A DNA stretch of 64,000 bases from Pandoraea communis (GTDB taxonomy: Bacteria; Pseudomonadota; Gammaproteobacteria; Burkholderiales; Burkholderiaceae). A model generated the notes under the pieces. The model searched no databases. It was not told where the DNA came from and saw only the letters and a list, made by a program, of their open reading frames with translations. Below, in pieces: positions 54,031 to 63,471 of this stretch (positions within the stretch are counted from its first letter, which is position 1; the number at the start of each line of letters is the position of its first letter). The translations under genes and the position numbers were made by a program. The DNA is taken from the NCBI RefSeq assembly GCF_902459745.1, contig NZ_CABPSJ010000005.1:310001-374000 (forward strand), given 5' to 3'.

Positions 54031-57000
54031 ATGCCCGCGAATTCGGAAGAGAAAGTCCGTCAACACATGGCGGAAGTCGTCACGATGGCCGGGGAGCGTG
54101 CGCCAGAGGTGGCCGCGCTGTTCGAACCCTTCGTACGGCATTACTACGGTCTGGCCGATGCCGACGATGTCGTCTCGCGCAGTGTCGCCGATCTTTATGG
54201 CGCGGCGATAGCGCACTGGCAACTCGGCCAGAAATTCGTCTCCGGCGAGCCACGCATCCGCATCTATAACCCCACGCTCGATCAGCACGGCTGGCATTGC
54301 AGCCATACCGTCATCGAAATCGTGAACGACGACATGCCGTTTCTCGTCGATTCGGTGACGATGGAGATCAACCGGCAGGGGTTGGCCCTGCACTCGGCGT
54401 TTCATCCGGTCTACCGCATCAAGCGTGACGCGGCAGGCAAGCGCCTCGCGGTGGTGCCGGGCAGCGGCCTCGTTCGCCCCGAGCCTGGGAGCACGCATGT
54501 TCCGTCCAATGGCGGGAGCGACGTGGGGGCATTGCTGGCGGCCGGTGCGTCGGATGGGGCACCACAGAGCGACAGCGACGCCACGGCCGACGACGGCCGG
54601 TTCGAATCGTATATCCATATCGAAGTCGACCGCTTCTCCGAGCCCGAGCGCATTCAGGCGCTGGCGGACGGCCTGCAACGTGTGCTTGGCGACGTGCGCG
54701 CCGCTGTCGAGGACTGGCGTGCGATGCAGGCGGCGGCTCATGCGGCCATCGAAGCCCTCGTGCAACATGCCGCACGAAGGGGCGTGAGTTCGCAGGAGCG
54801 GGCGGAGATCGACGAAGCGCATGGGTTCATCGGCTGGATGCTTGCCCGTCACTTCACCTTCCTCGGTTATCGCGACTATGAACTGGTCGAGCGCGAGGGC
54901 GAGCATTACCTGCAAGGGGTGGCGGGCACCGGCCTGGGCGTGCTTCGCGAGGCCCGGCGCGACGCCAGCACCCCCGACATCACCCGTCTGTCGCCCGGCG
55001 CCATCGGCATCGTGAAGCAGAGTGCGCCAATTTTTCTGACGAAGGCGAATTCGCGGGCCAGCGTGCACCGCCCCGGCTATCTCGATTACGTAGGCGTCAA
55101 ACGCTTCGATGCTCAGGGGCGCGTGTGCGGCGAGCGTCGTTTCCTCGGGCTCTACACGTCGACCGTCTACATGGTGCCGGTCGACGAAATTCCGTTCGTG
55201 CGCCGCAAGGTCGCCGAGGTGATCGGGCGCACCGGCTTCCTGCCGAACGGGCATCTGGCCAAGACGCTCGCCACGATTCTCGAACAATACCCGCGCGACG
55301 AACTCTTTCAGATCGAAGTCGACCAACTGGCCGATATCGCGCTGGGCATTCTGCGATTGCAGGAGCGTCAGCGCACACGATTGTTCGTGCGACGTGATCG
55401 CTTCGATCGCTTCGTGTCGTGTCTCGTATTCGTGCCGCGCGAGAAGTTCAACACCGATCTGCGCGTGCGTGTGCAGAACCTGTTGCAGACGGCCTATCAC
55501 GGCACGAGCGTGGAATTCACGCCGCAGCTCTCCGAGTCGATGCTCGCGCGTATTCACATCACCGTGCGCACCGAGCCGGGACACGTGCCGGACGTCGATG
55601 TCAACGAACTCGAAGCGAGTATCGTCGAGGCGACGCGCCGTTGGCAGGACGACCTGTCCGACGCATTGCGCGAACAGTTGGGCGAAGAGCGCGGCACACG
55701 TGCGCTGCGGCGCTACATGCAGGCATTTCCCGCCGGGTATCGCGAAGACTATGCCGCCCGCGTGGCGGTGCGCGACGTCGAGTTGATCGAGCCGCTGCTG
55801 GCCGCCGCGCCGCCGGCCCAGACGGGGGCCACCGGGGCCACGCCGCTCGCCATGCAGCTCTACCGGCCGCTGGAGGCCTCGTCCGGCACGTTGCGCTTCA
55901 AGATCTATCAGGCGGGCGAGCCTATCGCGCTCTCGCGCAGCCTGCCGATGCTTGAGCACCTCGGCGTGCGGGTGAATGACGAGCGTCCGTACCGTATCGA
56001 GCCTGCCGACACGGGGGCCGTCTGGATGCACGACTTCGGCATGACGAGTCTGGATGGTGCAGACGTCGATCTCGAACACGCCCGCTCGCGCTTCGAAGAT
56101 GCCTTCGCGCGCATCTGGGCAGGCGATGTCGAGAACGACGACCTCAATCGTCTGGTCTTGCAAGCCGGGCTGACGTGGCGAGAAGTGCGCATTCTGCGGG
56201 CGTACGCGAAGTACATCCGCCAGGTCGGCTCGACCTTCAGTAACGCGTACATCGAGAGTGCGCTGACCGGAAACCCGTCGATTGCCGGCATGCTGGTGCG
56301 TCTGTTCCTCGCCCGTTTCGATCCGGCGCTGAGCGAACAGGTGCGCTCGTCGCAGGCGGAGCGGCTGCGTGCACAGATTCATGCGGCGCTCGAAGACGTT
56401 CCCAATCTCGACGAAGATCGCATTCTGCGCCAATTTCTTGGCGTGCTCGAAGCGACGTTGCGCACCAACTACTTCCAGACGGGCAAGGATGGTGTCACGC
56501 AAAAGACCTACCTGTCGTTCAAGTTCGATCCATCGAAGGTGCCGGGCCTACCCGACCCGAAGCCGATGTTCGAGATCTGGGTGTACTCGCCGCGCGTGGA
56601 AGGCGTGCATCTGCGCGGCGGACGCGTTGCGCGTGGCGGTCTGCGCTGGTCGGATCGCCGCGAGGACTTCCGCACCGAGGTGCTGGGCCTGGTCAAAGCG
56701 CAGATGGTGAAGAACACCGTGATCGTGCCGGTCGGTTCGAAGGGCGGCTTCGTGGTGAAGCAACCGCCGTTGCCGGGCGACCGGGATGCTTATCTGGCCG
56801 AGGGCGTGGCGTGTTACCAGACGTTCCTGCGCGGTCTGCTGGATCTGACCGACAACTATGTCGACGGTCAGCTAGTGCCGCCGCCGCAAACCGTACGCAT
56901 CGACGGCGACGACCCTTACCTCGTGGTCGCGGCCGACAAGGGCACGGCTACCTTTTCCGACTACGCCAATGCCATTTCTGCCGAGTACGGCTTCTGGCTT

Positions 57001-59055
57001 GGCGACGCTTTCGCGTCGGGCGGCTCGGTCGGGTACGACCACAAGAAGATGGCTATCACGGCACGCGGCGCCTGGGAGTCGGTGAAGCGTCACTTCAGCG
57101 AGATCGGCGTCGACACCCAAACGCAGGACTTCACAGTCGTCGGCATCGGCGACATGTCGGGCGACGTCTTCGGCAACGGCATGTTGCTCTCGAAGCACAT
57201 CCGGCTCGTGGCGGCATTCGATCATCGGCACGTTTTCCTCGATCCGAACCCCGATGCGGCGACGTCGTTCGCCGAGCGCGAGCGCATGTTCCAATTGCCG
57301 CGCTCCAGTTGGGCCGATTACGACACGAGTCTCATCTCGGAGGGCGGGGGTGTGTTTCCCCGTACGGCCAAGGCGATTGCGCTCTCGCCGCAGGTGCGTG
57401 AATTGATCGGCACCGACGCGACTGAAATGCCGCCCAACGACCTGTTGCGCGCGCTATTGAAAGCACCGGTCGATCTGCTCTACAACGGCGGCATCGGCAC
57501 ATACGTGAAAGCGAGTACCGAGACACACGCACAAGTGGGCGACCGCGCCAACGACAGTCTGCGGGTGAACGGTGCAGAGCTGCGCTGCAAGGTCGTGGCC
57601 GAGGGCGGCAATCTCGGGTTGACGCAACTCGGGCGTATCGAGTACGCGCAGCACGGCGGGCGCATCAACACCGATGCCATCGACAACTCGGCGGGCGTCG
57701 ATTGCTCCGATCACGAGGTCAACATCAAGATTCTGCTGGGTCTGGTGGTGACGGATGGCGAAATGACGCTCAAGCAGCGCAACACGTTGCTCGCGGAAAT
57801 GACCGAGGAAGTTGGCACGCTCGTGCTGCGCGACAACTATTTGCAGACGCAAGCCTTGTCGCTGGGACGGTTGCGCGCGGCGGCGGCGCTCGACGACGAC
57901 GCGCGCTTCATGCGTTATCTCGAGCGGGCACAGCGGCTGGTGCGCGCCATTGAGTTTCTGCCCGACGACGAAGCACTCGACGCGCGCCGCGCGGCCGGGG
58001 CGGGACTGACGTCGCCGGAGCGCGCGGTGCTCATGGCCTACAGCAAGATGTGGCTCTACGACGTACTGCTCGCAAGCGATCTGCCCGATGCCGACTTCGT
58101 AGCCGAGGAGTTGCCGTCCTACTTCCCCACGCCGCTGGCGAGCCGATGCGGCGCGGCGATGCTGCGTCACCCGCTCAAACGCGAAATTCTCGCCACGATG
58201 CACGCCAACGCGCTCGTGAACCGGGCGGGGGTGACGTTCGTACACCGATTGAGCGAGGAGACCGGCGCGGAGCCGGCTGATGTTGTGCGGGCCAGTCTGG
58301 CGGCGCGTGGCGCTTATGGTCTCGACGCGCTATGGCGCGAGGTCGATGCGCTCGACGCACGGGTCTCGCACGAAACGCAGGCATCGCTCTTTGCGTCCAT
58401 CGCGCAATGGCACGAGCAGGCGACGTTGTGGTTCCTGCGCCGGCGGCTGAGCGATGTGCCGCAGACCGTCGAGCGGTTGCGCGGTGTGCTCGATCCGATT
58501 TTGCCGACACTCGACACCTTGGTTAGCGGCGAGGCGGCCGAGGATGCGCGCCTCAGGGCGCAGACGATGATCGACGCCGGTGTGCCGATGTCGCTCGCAC
58601 AAACGGCGGCGGGGATCGGCGCGCGAGTGGCATTGCTCGACATTGCGGAAGTGGCCAGCATCAGCGCGCGCGAGCCCGCGCTTGCCGCACAGGTGTATTT
58701 CTCGCTCGATGCGCCGCTCGGCTATGGCTGGTTGCAGACCGGCATACTGGGTTTGCCGATGCAGACGCACTGGCAACGGCTCGCGCGTGCCACCTTGCTT
58801 GAGGAGTTGTCGGTGCTCAGGCGGCGTTTGACGGCCAGCGTGCTCGACGGCGGCGAGCGGGCGGAGGCCGTCGAGCACGCTGCCGACGTCGCCGACCCGA
58901 GTCCGGCAGGCAGACTGGTCGCGGGGTGGCAGCACGCGCATGCCGAGGCGTTGGCGCGTTATCACCGGGTGCTTGCCGATCAGGTGGCCGTGGGCAATAC
59001 CGATCTCGCCATGCTGTCGGTGAGTCTGAAGGCATTGGCGGAGGTCGGGCGCTGA
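54031..59055 (+). CDS. gdhB: Large NAD-specific glutamate dehydrogenase
   Basis: 1674 residues, in the size class of the GDH-180 type. The long N-terminal half holds regulatory ACT-like segments (DMPFLVDSVTMEINRQGL). The catalytic core lies at about 860-1250, with KFDPSKVPGLPDPKPMFEIW, RVARGGLRWSDRREDFRTEV, IVPVGSKGGFVVK (substrate Lys), VGIGDMSGDVFGNGM (NAD site) and VVAEGGNLGLTQLGR. It converts glutamate to 2-oxoglutarate and ammonia. The ATG at 54031 (MPANSEEKVRQ) has TTGAGG upstream; a TTG at 54019 is a weaker choice. It stands alone. A long antisense frame opposite it is a codon-usage shadow. Confidence 0.95.
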   Translation: MPANSEEKVRQHMAEVVTMAGERAPEVAALFEPFVRHYYGLADADDVVSRSVADLYGAAIAHWQLGQKFVSGEPRIRIYNPTLDQHGWHCSHTVIEIVNDDMPFLVDSVTMEINRQGLALHSAFHPVYRIKRDAAGKRLAVVPGSGLVRPEPGSTHVPSNGGSDVGALLAAGASDGAPQSDSDATADDGRFESYIHIEVDRFSEPERIQALADGLQRVLGDVRAAVEDWRAMQAAAHAAIEALVQHAARRGVSSQERAEIDEAHGFIGWMLARHFTFLGYRDYELVEREGEHYLQGVAGTGLGVLREARRDASTPDITRLSPGAIGIVKQSAPIFLTKANSRASVHRPGYLDYVGVKRFDAQGRVCGERRFLGLYTSTVYMVPVDEIPFVRRKVAEVIGRTGFLPNGHLAKTLATILEQYPRDELFQIEVDQLADIALGILRLQERQRTRLFVRRDRFDRFVSCLVFVPREKFNTDLRVRVQNLLQTAYHGTSVEFTPQLSESMLARIHITVRTEPGHVPDVDVNELEASIVEATRRWQDDLSDALREQLGEERGTRALRRYMQAFPAGYREDYAARVAVRDVELIEPLLAAAPPAQTGATGATPLAMQLYRPLEASSGTLRFKIYQAGEPIALSRSLPMLEHLGVRVNDERPYRIEPADTGAVWMHDFGMTSLDGADVDLEHARSRFEDAFARIWAGDVENDDLNRLVLQAGLTWREVRILRAYAKYIRQVGSTFSNAYIESALTGNPSIAGMLVRLFLARFDPALSEQVRSSQAERLRAQIHAALEDVPNLDEDRILRQFLGVLEATLRTNYFQTGKDGVTQKTYLSFKFDPSKVPGLPDPKPMFEIWVYSPRVEGVHLRGGRVARGGLRWSDRREDFRTEVLGLVKAQMVKNTVIVPVGSKGGFVVKQPPLPGDRDAYLAEGVACYQTFLRGLLDLTDNYVDGQLVPPPQTVRIDGDDPYLVVAADKGTATFSDYANAISAEYGFWLGDAFASGGSVGYDHKKMAITARGAWESVKRHFSEIGVDTQTQDFTVVGIGDMSGDVFGNGMLLSKHIRLVAAFDHRHVFLDPNPDAATSFAERERMFQLPRSSWADYDTSLISEGGGVFPRTAKAIALSPQVRELIGTDATEMPPNDLLRALLKAPVDLLYNGGIGTYVKASTETHAQVGDRANDSLRVNGAELRCKVVAEGGNLGLTQLGRIEYAQHGGRINTDAIDNSAGVDCSDHEVNIKILLGLVVTDGEMTLKQRNTLLAEMTEEVGTLVLRDNYLQTQALSLGRLRAAAALDDDARFMRYLERAQRLVRAIEFLPDDEALDARRAAGAGLTSPERAVLMAYSKMWLYDVLLASDLPDADFVAEELPSYFPTPLASRCGAAMLRHPLKREILATMHANALVNRAGVTFVHRLSEETGAEPADVVRASLAARGAYGLDALWREVDALDARVSHETQASLFASIAQWHEQATLWFLRRRLSDVPQTVERLRGVLDPILPTLDTLVSGEAAEDARLRAQTMIDAGVPMSLAQTAAGIGARVALLDIAEVASISAREPALAAQVYFSLDAPLGYGWLQTGILGLPMQTHWQRLARATLLEELSVLRRRLTASVLDGGERAEAVEHAADVADPSPAGRLVAGWQHAHAEALARYHRVLADQVAVGNTDLAMLSVSLKALAEVGR

Positions 59056-59255
59056 CGTCTGACGTCTGGCGGATCCGGCGGGTGTGATGTGACGAGGGGT
59101 TCCGCGTATGTTCGCGATCGAGGGATCGATGGCTTTGCCGGGATTGCATATGCGATAGGCGCGGAATTCCTTGTGGCGAATCGTTGGTTGGGCGAGCGGC
59201 CCACGGATGGTGTAATCGACACGGTTATTCGTTTTTCACCGTAGAGGACACCCCC

Positions 59256-60278
59256 GTGGGTCGTAGACGTTTTCTCTCCGGCGCGCTTCGTCTGGCGGGC
59301 GCTGCCGCATTTGGTTTGCCGCCGCTGGCCGTTTCCAGGCGTGCCTATTCCCGTGATGAATTCCGTGCCGCGCAGGCGATTCCGGCGGGTGTGACGCTGC
59401 GCGTCGGTCTGGCGAGCCGTCTCGGTCCGGACGTCCAGCTTCAGATCGCGGGTGCGTTGCGAGACCTGCCGTATCGCATCGAGTGGGCGAGTTTCGAGGC
59501 GGCGCCGCCAGCGCTCGAGGCGCTACTCAGCGGACATATCGACGTTTTCTCGGGCGGCGACACGCCAACGCTGGCGATTGCCGCCCGGCCGGGCAACGCC
59601 TTCGTTGTGGGGGCACAGAACAATGGCCTGTACGGGGCGCTGCTGGTGCGCGGCGACTCGCCGCTACATCAGGTCAGCGAACTCAAAGGCAAGCGCGTGG
59701 CGGTTTTTCGCGGCTCGGGTTTCCACAATAGTCTCGTGTCGATCATCGAGCAGGCGGGGTTGCGCTGGCAGGATATCGAGCCGGTCTATCTGACACCGGC
59801 CGACGGTCTTGCGGGACTCATCAGCGGCAAGGTCGATGCCTGGGGCATTTGGGACCCGAATGCGGCGATTGCACAGCGTCAATACGGGGCGCGCATCCTC
59901 GCGACACCTCAACGTCTGTCGTATGCCTTCCAATTTGCGAGCAAGTCCGTGCTCGGCGACAGCGCCCGTCGCGCCGCCTTGCAGGACTATCTCGTGCGGG
60001 CCCAGACCGCTGCCGATTGGGTGCGCACGCATGCGCAGGCATGGGCGGGCAAACAGGTCGAAACCGCACGTCTGTCGCCTGACGCTGCCGCGCTTGCCGC
60101 GAGCCGCACGGGCGGGCAGTTCACGCCCATCGACGATGCGCTCATCGCCACCGTGCAGCAGGAAGCCGAGCGCTTCGCGTCGCTCGGCATCATCGCACGG
60201 CCCGTGGAGGTGCGCCCAGTCTTCGACGCCCGTTTCAACACCGTATTGGCGGCGGCTGCCGCGCGTGCGACGGCGTGA
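59256..60278 (+). CDS. SsuA-like ABC transporter substrate-binding protein
   Basis: 340 residues. The GTG at 59256 gives VGRRRFLSGALRLAGAAAFG, a twin-arginine type signal (RRRFLSG) with GAGG upstream. The mature part is an aliphatic-sulfonate/nitrate-type binding protein: LSGHIDVFSGGDTPTLAIAA, ELKGKRVAVFRGSGFHNSLV, LISGKVDAWGIWDPNAAIAQ. It is the first of three genes with OsmC and an SsuD-like monooxygenase. No permease or ATPase gene follows. A longer frame from 59184 lacks a ribosome site. Confidence 0.85.
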   Translation: MGRRRFLSGALRLAGAAAFGLPPLAVSRRAYSRDEFRAAQAIPAGVTLRVGLASRLGPDVQLQIAGALRDLPYRIEWASFEAAPPALEALLSGHIDVFSGGDTPTLAIAARPGNAFVVGAQNNGLYGALLVRGDSPLHQVSELKGKRVAVFRGSGFHNSLVSIIEQAGLRWQDIEPVYLTPADGLAGLISGKVDAWGIWDPNAAIAQRQYGARILATPQRLSYAFQFASKSVLGDSARRAALQDYLVRAQTAADWVRTHAQAWAGKQVETARLSPDAAALAASRTGGQFTPIDDALIATVQQEAERFASLGIIARPVEVRPVFDARFNTVLAAAAARATA

Positions 60279-60351
60279 GGGTGTTGCCTGATTTTCCTGC
60301 CCTCGCGCCGTTCATCCCATTCATTTCATCGACTTCATCGAAGAGGTTTTC

Positions 60352-60885
60352 GTGAGCAACCTGCGTGAATATCTGCTGCAAAAGAAAGGCGCCGTGACAA
60401 GCTGGCGCAACAAGATCCGCGACGATGGTTCGCAACCCGCGCAATTGAGCGCGCGCGTGAGCGCCGAAGGTCGCACGGGCGTGCGTCGCATCCGCGTGCG
60501 CGACTTTCAGATCATTTTCGATAGCGGGCCCGAACTGGCGGGGCATTCGCTGGGCCCAGGCTCGCAGGAGATGCAGCTTGGCGTGCTGGGCACTTGCCTC
60601 ACGCACATTTTTCTGACGCAGGCGGCGTTGCAGGACGTGCCGCTCGACGCGATCAATGTCGAGGTGACGGCCAACATCGATCACCGTGCCGGGCAGCCGG
60701 GTTTCGAGAATGTGCCGGTCTATCCGGTCAACGTGCGCTACACGGCGCATATCGAATCGCCCGCGTCGCGCGAACAGATCGCGGCGCTGCACGAAGCGGT
60801 TGAGCGTACCTGCCCGATCTACAACTTCCTGATCAACCCGCAGACGATTCAGGGCCAGATCGAGCACACCCGTACCGCCGCGTGA
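60352..60885 (+). CDS. OsmC family protein
   Basis: 177 residues. The OsmC fold is indicated by the two redox cysteines Cys82 (LGTCLTHIF) and Cys154 (RTCPIYNF), and by the central helix QEMQLGVLGTC. OsmC/Ohr proteins reduce organic peroxides through a Cys thiolate. It starts with GTG at 60352. It is sandwiched between the sulfonate-type binding protein and the monooxygenase (gaps of 73 and 69 bp), so a detoxification or sulfur-handling role beside sulfonate oxidation is plausible. Confidence 0.88.
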   Translation: MSNLREYLLQKKGAVTSWRNKIRDDGSQPAQLSARVSAEGRTGVRRIRVRDFQIIFDSGPELAGHSLGPGSQEMQLGVLGTCLTHIFLTQAALQDVPLDAINVEVTANIDHRAGQPGFENVPVYPVNVRYTAHIESPASREQIAALHEAVERTCPIYNFLINPQTIQGQIEHTRTAA

Positions 60886-60954
60886 GCGTGTGGAACGACT
60901 TCCGGCGTGGGCTGCGCTCAAGCTGACTGATACTGATTTTAGGAAACACCTGTC

Positions 60955-62070
60955 ATGCCCATCGAGATCCTCGGCACGGTGCCGCACAGCCGTGTCACTG
61001 AGACGACCGGATTGCGCGGCGCGAGTGCCTTTGAACCGGAGTACATCGCGGCGGTGGCGCGCGCCCATGAGCAGGCGGGGTACGACCGCGTGCTGATCGG
61101 GCATGAGTCATGGCGTCCGGATGCGTTCCAGATTGCCGCCTATGTGCTGTATCAGACATCGAGGCTCGGCGCGCTGGTGGCACATCGCCCCGGCTTCACG
61201 CAACCGACGCTGGCTGCGCGTCAGGCGCTCACGCTGGAGCGTCTGGCCGGGGCAGGGCGCGTGGCGTTGCATATCATCACCGGAGGCGACGAAACCGATC
61301 AGCGCCGTGACGGCGACGACGTGCCGCACGATGCCCGCTACGCCCGAACCGACGAGTATCTCGACGTACTCAAACGCGTGTGGCGCGAGGCGTCCACGTT
61401 CTCTCACCACGGCGACTTCTATCGTGTCGATGGCGCGTTTTCGGCGGTCAAGCCGCACCATCCCGATTCGATCGGGTTGTCGTTCGCCGGGGCGTCCGAC
61501 GGTGCGGTGCGCGTTGGCGCAAAGCATGCCGATGTCTACATGCTCTGGGGCGAGCCGCTTGCACCGACACAGGCGTTCGTCGAGCGGGTTCAGGGCGAAG
61601 CGGCGCGACACGGGCGGCAAGTCCGTTTCAGCGTGTCGCAGCGCCCGATTCTCGGGGCGACCGAAGCCGAGGCGTGGGAGCGCGCCGAACATATCTTCGA
61701 GACATCGCGCCGTGAACTCGAGGCGGCCGCAAAGGCGGATGGCCCGCAGTTCTCGTCGCCGGTACGCAGCTCCGTCGGCGCGAAGCGGCTCAACACCGTG
61801 GCGCAGGAGCAGGACGTGGCCGACGAACGCCTCTGGCTCAAGTACACGCGGTTGCTTGGCGCAGGCGGCTCGACGTCGGCACTGGTCGGCACGCCGGAGC
61901 AAGTGGCGCAGGCCTATCTTCGTTACTACGACATTGGCGTGAGCGCCTTCTACATCCGCGGCTGGAATCTGCTCGACGACACCGTGGAATATGGCCAGAA
62001 GCTCATTCCCCTGCTGCGCGAAGGCGCGGCCGAGCGGGACCGGGCGCGCGGGAATGCGGCCAATCGGTAA
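60955..62070 (+). CDS. SsuD-like FMNH2-dependent (alkane)sulfonate monooxygenase
   Basis: 371 residues of the bacterial-luciferase fold. Blocks shared with SsuD are FEPEYIAAVARAHEQAGYD, LGALVAHRPGFTQPTLAARQ, GRVALHIITGGDETDQRRDG and YARTDEYLDVLKRVW. It would use reduced flavin and O2 to release sulfite from a sulfonate. No SsuE-type flavin reductase gene is adjacent. It is the third gene of the operon. DszA- or SfnG-like activity is an alternative. Confidence 0.87.
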   Translation: MPIEILGTVPHSRVTETTGLRGASAFEPEYIAAVARAHEQAGYDRVLIGHESWRPDAFQIAAYVLYQTSRLGALVAHRPGFTQPTLAARQALTLERLAGAGRVALHIITGGDETDQRRDGDDVPHDARYARTDEYLDVLKRVWREASTFSHHGDFYRVDGAFSAVKPHHPDSIGLSFAGASDGAVRVGAKHADVYMLWGEPLAPTQAFVERVQGEAARHGRQVRFSVSQRPILGATEAEAWERAEHIFETSRRELEAAAKADGPQFSSPVRSSVGAKRLNTVAQEQDVADERLWLKYTRLLGAGGSTSALVGTPEQVAQAYLRYYDIGVSAFYIRGWNLLDDTVEYGQKLIPLLREGAAERDRARGNAANR

Positions 62071-62103
62071 CTGAAAATCCGGTTCGCCGTCATTTTTTAA
62101 GCG

Positions 62104-62134
62104 TTTACACAAAAGACGCGAAACGGCGTATCAT
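62104..62134 (+). promoter_or_regulatory. Putative promoter of the MFS gene
   Basis: TTTACA (62104-62109) and TATCAT (62129-62134) are separated by 19 bp, about 100 bp before the MFS start, in an AT-rich spot. This is pattern evidence only, and the spacer is long. Confidence 0.3.
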
Positions 62135-62232
62135 CCGGGAAAACCCTAGGATTGAGTTGACCTACGCGCATGCTTGCCCGGCGTGTGGGCTGGCGCTTCC
62201 TGGGGTTTCGTCGATTCCTGATCCCCTGCGCA

Positions 62233-63453
62233 ATGCCCAACGACACCCGCCCTGCGAACAGACAGTTCGCGACGACATTGCAGATCGTCTCCACCGTGTT
62301 CTTCACGTTCCTCTGCTATCTGACGGTCGGTTTGCCGCTCGCAGTGCTGCCGTCGTTCGTGCACGTGGATCTGGCTTACAGTTCGGTTGTTGCCGGGTTG
62401 GCCATCAGCGTCCAGTATCTGGCGACGCTGCTCTCGCGCCCTTACGCCGGGCGCACGGCCGACGCTTGGGGGCCGAAGCGCACGGTGCTGTGCGGATTGG
62501 TGGCCTGCGGCGCATCTGGCTTGCTCGTGGCGCTGGCCGGTGTGTTCTCCGATGCGGCGTGGCTCTCGCTCCTTGCGTTGATTCTCGGGCGTCTCGTGCT
62601 GGGTTTTGGCGAGAGTTGGGTGTCGACGGGCGCGATCATGTGGGGCATTGGGCAGGTGGGGCCGTCGCACACCGCGCGCGTTATCTCTTGGAACGGCGTT
62701 GCGACATACGGCGCGTTGGCGCTGGGCGCACCGTTGGGCGTTGCGCTAGACAATGCCTATGGCATTGAAGCGCTGGGCGGGGCGATTGCGCTGTCCGGCA
62801 TTGTGGGATTGGTGCTGGCGCGCGTGAAGCGCGCGACACCGGTCATCCACGGTGAGCGTCTGGCGTTCCATGCCGTGCTTGGCCGCGTGTTGCCGTTCGG
62901 CATGGGCCTCGCGCTGGGTTCCATCGGCTTTGGCGCCATTTCCACCTTTATCACGCTTTACTACGCGAGCCATCACTGGGACAACGCGGCGCTTGCGCTG
63001 ACCGCGTTCGGTGTGTGCTTCATGGGCGTGCGGCTATTGCTTGGCAGCAGCATCGGGCGCTTCGGTGGCTACCGTGTTGCGATGGTGTCGTTTGCGCTCG
63101 AAGCGTTCGGACTGGTCGTGCTTGGCATAGCGCCGACCGGATTCACCGCCTTGTTGGGGGCGGCGCTCTCGGGGGCGGGGTTCTCGCTGGTGTTCCCGTC
63201 GCTGGGTGTGGCGGCTGTCAACCTGGTGCCGGCACAGAACCGTGGTGCGGCACTGGGTGCGTACTCCGTGTTTCTCGACGTTGCGCTTGGCGTAACAGGC
63301 CCGGTGGCGGGCCTGATCGTGGGGGCGTATGGGTACGCCGAGGTGTACTTGTGTGCAGCCATCGCAGCCGTCGCGGCTATCTTGCTGACGTTGTGGATGG
63401 CGCGTGCTGCACAGGCTCGCGAGGGCGGCAAGAAAGTCGCACAGACTGCGTAA
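62233..63453 (+). CDS. YhhS/YfcJ-type MFS transporter
   Basis: 406 residues with 12 transmembrane helices. The N-terminal region [20 protein letters not shown], then [20 protein letters not shown] and AWGPKRTV with the loop 2-3 motif, closely resembles E. coli YhhS/YfcJ, a group of drug or arabinose-like efflux proteins. The substrate is unknown. The ATG at 62233 (MPNDTRP) is preferred; an in-frame ATG at 62170 adds a 21-residue tail. Confidence 0.88.
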   Translation: MPNDTRPANRQFATTLQIVSTVFFTFLCYLTVGLPLAVLPSFVHVDLAYSSVVAGLAISVQYLATLLSRPYAGRTADAWGPKRTVLCGLVACGASGLLVALAGVFSDAAWLSLLALILGRLVLGFGESWVSTGAIMWGIGQVGPSHTARVISWNGVATYGALALGAPLGVALDNAYGIEALGGAIALSGIVGLVLARVKRATPVIHGERLAFHAVLGRVLPFGMGLALGSIGFGAISTFITLYYASHHWDNAALALTAFGVCFMGVRLLLGSSIGRFGGYRVAMVSFALEAFGLVVLGIAPTGFTALLGAALSGAGFSLVFPSLGVAAVNLVPAQNRGAALGAYSVFLDVALGVTGPVAGLIVGAYGYAEVYLCAAIAAVAAILLTLWMARAAQAREGGKKVAQTA

Positions 63454-63471
63454 TACCCTACGGCGGCGCGA

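Noticed and set aside
53941-56502. 853-residue minus-strand open frame opposite the NAD-glutamate dehydrogenase
   Set aside because: It lies wholly antisense to a clear GDH with all catalytic motifs. Its Arg/His/Gly-rich composition is what antisense frames of high-GC genes give, and no domain is recognisable.
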